Part shown: positions 5,766-5,909 of the stretch, in pieces
How positions within the stretch are numbered: position 1 is the first letter of the stretch
How the letters are laid out: the number at the start of each line of letters is the position of its first letter
From: Opitutia bacterium UBA7374
GTDB lineage: Bacteria; Verrucomicrobiota; Verrucomicrobiia; Opitutales; Coraliomargaritaceae
NCBI GenBank assembly: GCA_002469895.1
Contig: DKOA01000034.1
Location: 1 to 5,909, forward strand
Length of the DNA stretch: 5,909 nt
Reading direction: 5' to 3'
Notes under the pieces: generated by a model
The model's database searches: none
What the model was told of the DNA's origin: nothing
The model's input: only the letters and a program-made list of their open reading frames with translations
Made by a program: the position numbers and the translations under genes

Positions 5766-5909
5766 ATGAATCCCGTTGCCTACGTACTCACAATATCCGG
5801 ATCGGACAGTTCCGGATGTTCCGGTATGCAGGCGGACAATCGGGCGATCCAGGCAGCCGGGGCCATGCCTTTGAATGTGCTCACTGCCACTACCCTGCAA
5901 ACACCCGAC
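5766..5909 (+). CDS. thiD: ThiD, HMP/HMP-phosphate kinase (3'-truncated by window edge)
   Basis: The first 48 codons of a ribokinase-family protein are visible and the frame is still open at the last base. ThiD phosphorylates HMP-phosphate to the pyrophosphate that ThiE uses, and often HMP to HMP-phosphate too. The N-terminal signature VLTISGSDSSGCSGMQAD (7-24) matches the ThiD start (the usual form is GSDSSGGAGIQAD), followed by a helix, the strand NVLTATTLQT (37-46), and a Gln at the expected pyrimidine-contacting position. Cys18-Ser19 replace the usual Gly-Ala, and Asn25-Arg26-Ala27 replace the more usual Leu/Ile-Lys-Thr, so it is a somewhat divergent member. The ATG is 7 bases after the thiF stop; I see no clear Shine-Dalgarno sequence, but the start lies just before the first beta strand, as in the family. 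A related kinase such as PdxK/PdxY cannot be excluded from 48 residues; the operon context makes ThiD much likelier. Confidence 0.9.
   Translation, partial: MNPVAYVLTISGSDSSGCSGMQADNRAIQAAGAMPLNVLTATTLQTPD

Noticed and set aside
5741..5770. Possible terminator between thiF and thiD
   Set aside because: The gap is 7 bases with no stem followed by a T run; the operon evidently continues into thiD.
5797..5833. Short repeated TCCGG units (three copies within about 35 bases)
   Set aside because: They are explained by the repeated Ser-Gly codons of the ThiD motif SGSDSSGCSG and are not a regulatory repeat.

Overview
The window is one uninterrupted plus-strand operon for thiamine (vitamin B1) biosynthesis. 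It holds eight genes, packed end to end or overlapping, in the order thiC (5' end cut off by the window), thiS, a divergent ThiE/TenI-family gene, thiE, thiG, thiH, thiF (a MoeB/ThiF domain fused to a rhodanese domain) and thiD (3' end cut off). No stretch longer than about 10 bases lies between genes. I see no RNA gene, mobile element, repeat array or terminator.

The genes cover both branches of the pathway. Pyrimidine branch: ThiC converts aminoimidazole ribotide to HMP-phosphate, and ThiD phosphorylates it to HMP-pyrophosphate. Thiazole branch: ThiF adenylates the C-terminal Gly-Gly of ThiS, which is then converted to the thiocarboxylate. ThiH makes dehydroglycine from tyrosine, and ThiG combines it with 1-deoxy-D-xylulose 5-phosphate and ThiS sulfur. 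ThiE joins the two halves into thiamine phosphate. The ThiE-like paralogue upstream of thiE has lost the metal-binding aspartates of ThiE and probably does something else, most plausibly in thiazole handling. No thiO (glycine oxidase) is present, so the visible route to dehydroglycine is the radical-SAM, oxygen-sensitive ThiH route.

Translation looks tightly coupled. Three junctions are ATGA overlaps (thiC/thiS, thiE-like/thiE, thiE/thiG) and thiH/thiF overlap by 14 bases. Good Shine-Dalgarno sequences lie inside the preceding gene or at its stop codon for four of the genes.

The source is a bacterium of moderately high GC content. The ThiE-like protein, ThiE and zinc-site-lacking ThiF-rhodanese resemble versions I associate with the Bacteroidetes and the Planctomycetes-Verrucomicrobia-Chlamydiae group. 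The base composition makes a verrucomicrobial source (Opitutae-like) my best guess; this is inference and was not tested by a search. No novel system is visible. The most interesting points are the divergent ThiE-like paralogue and the altered ThiF.
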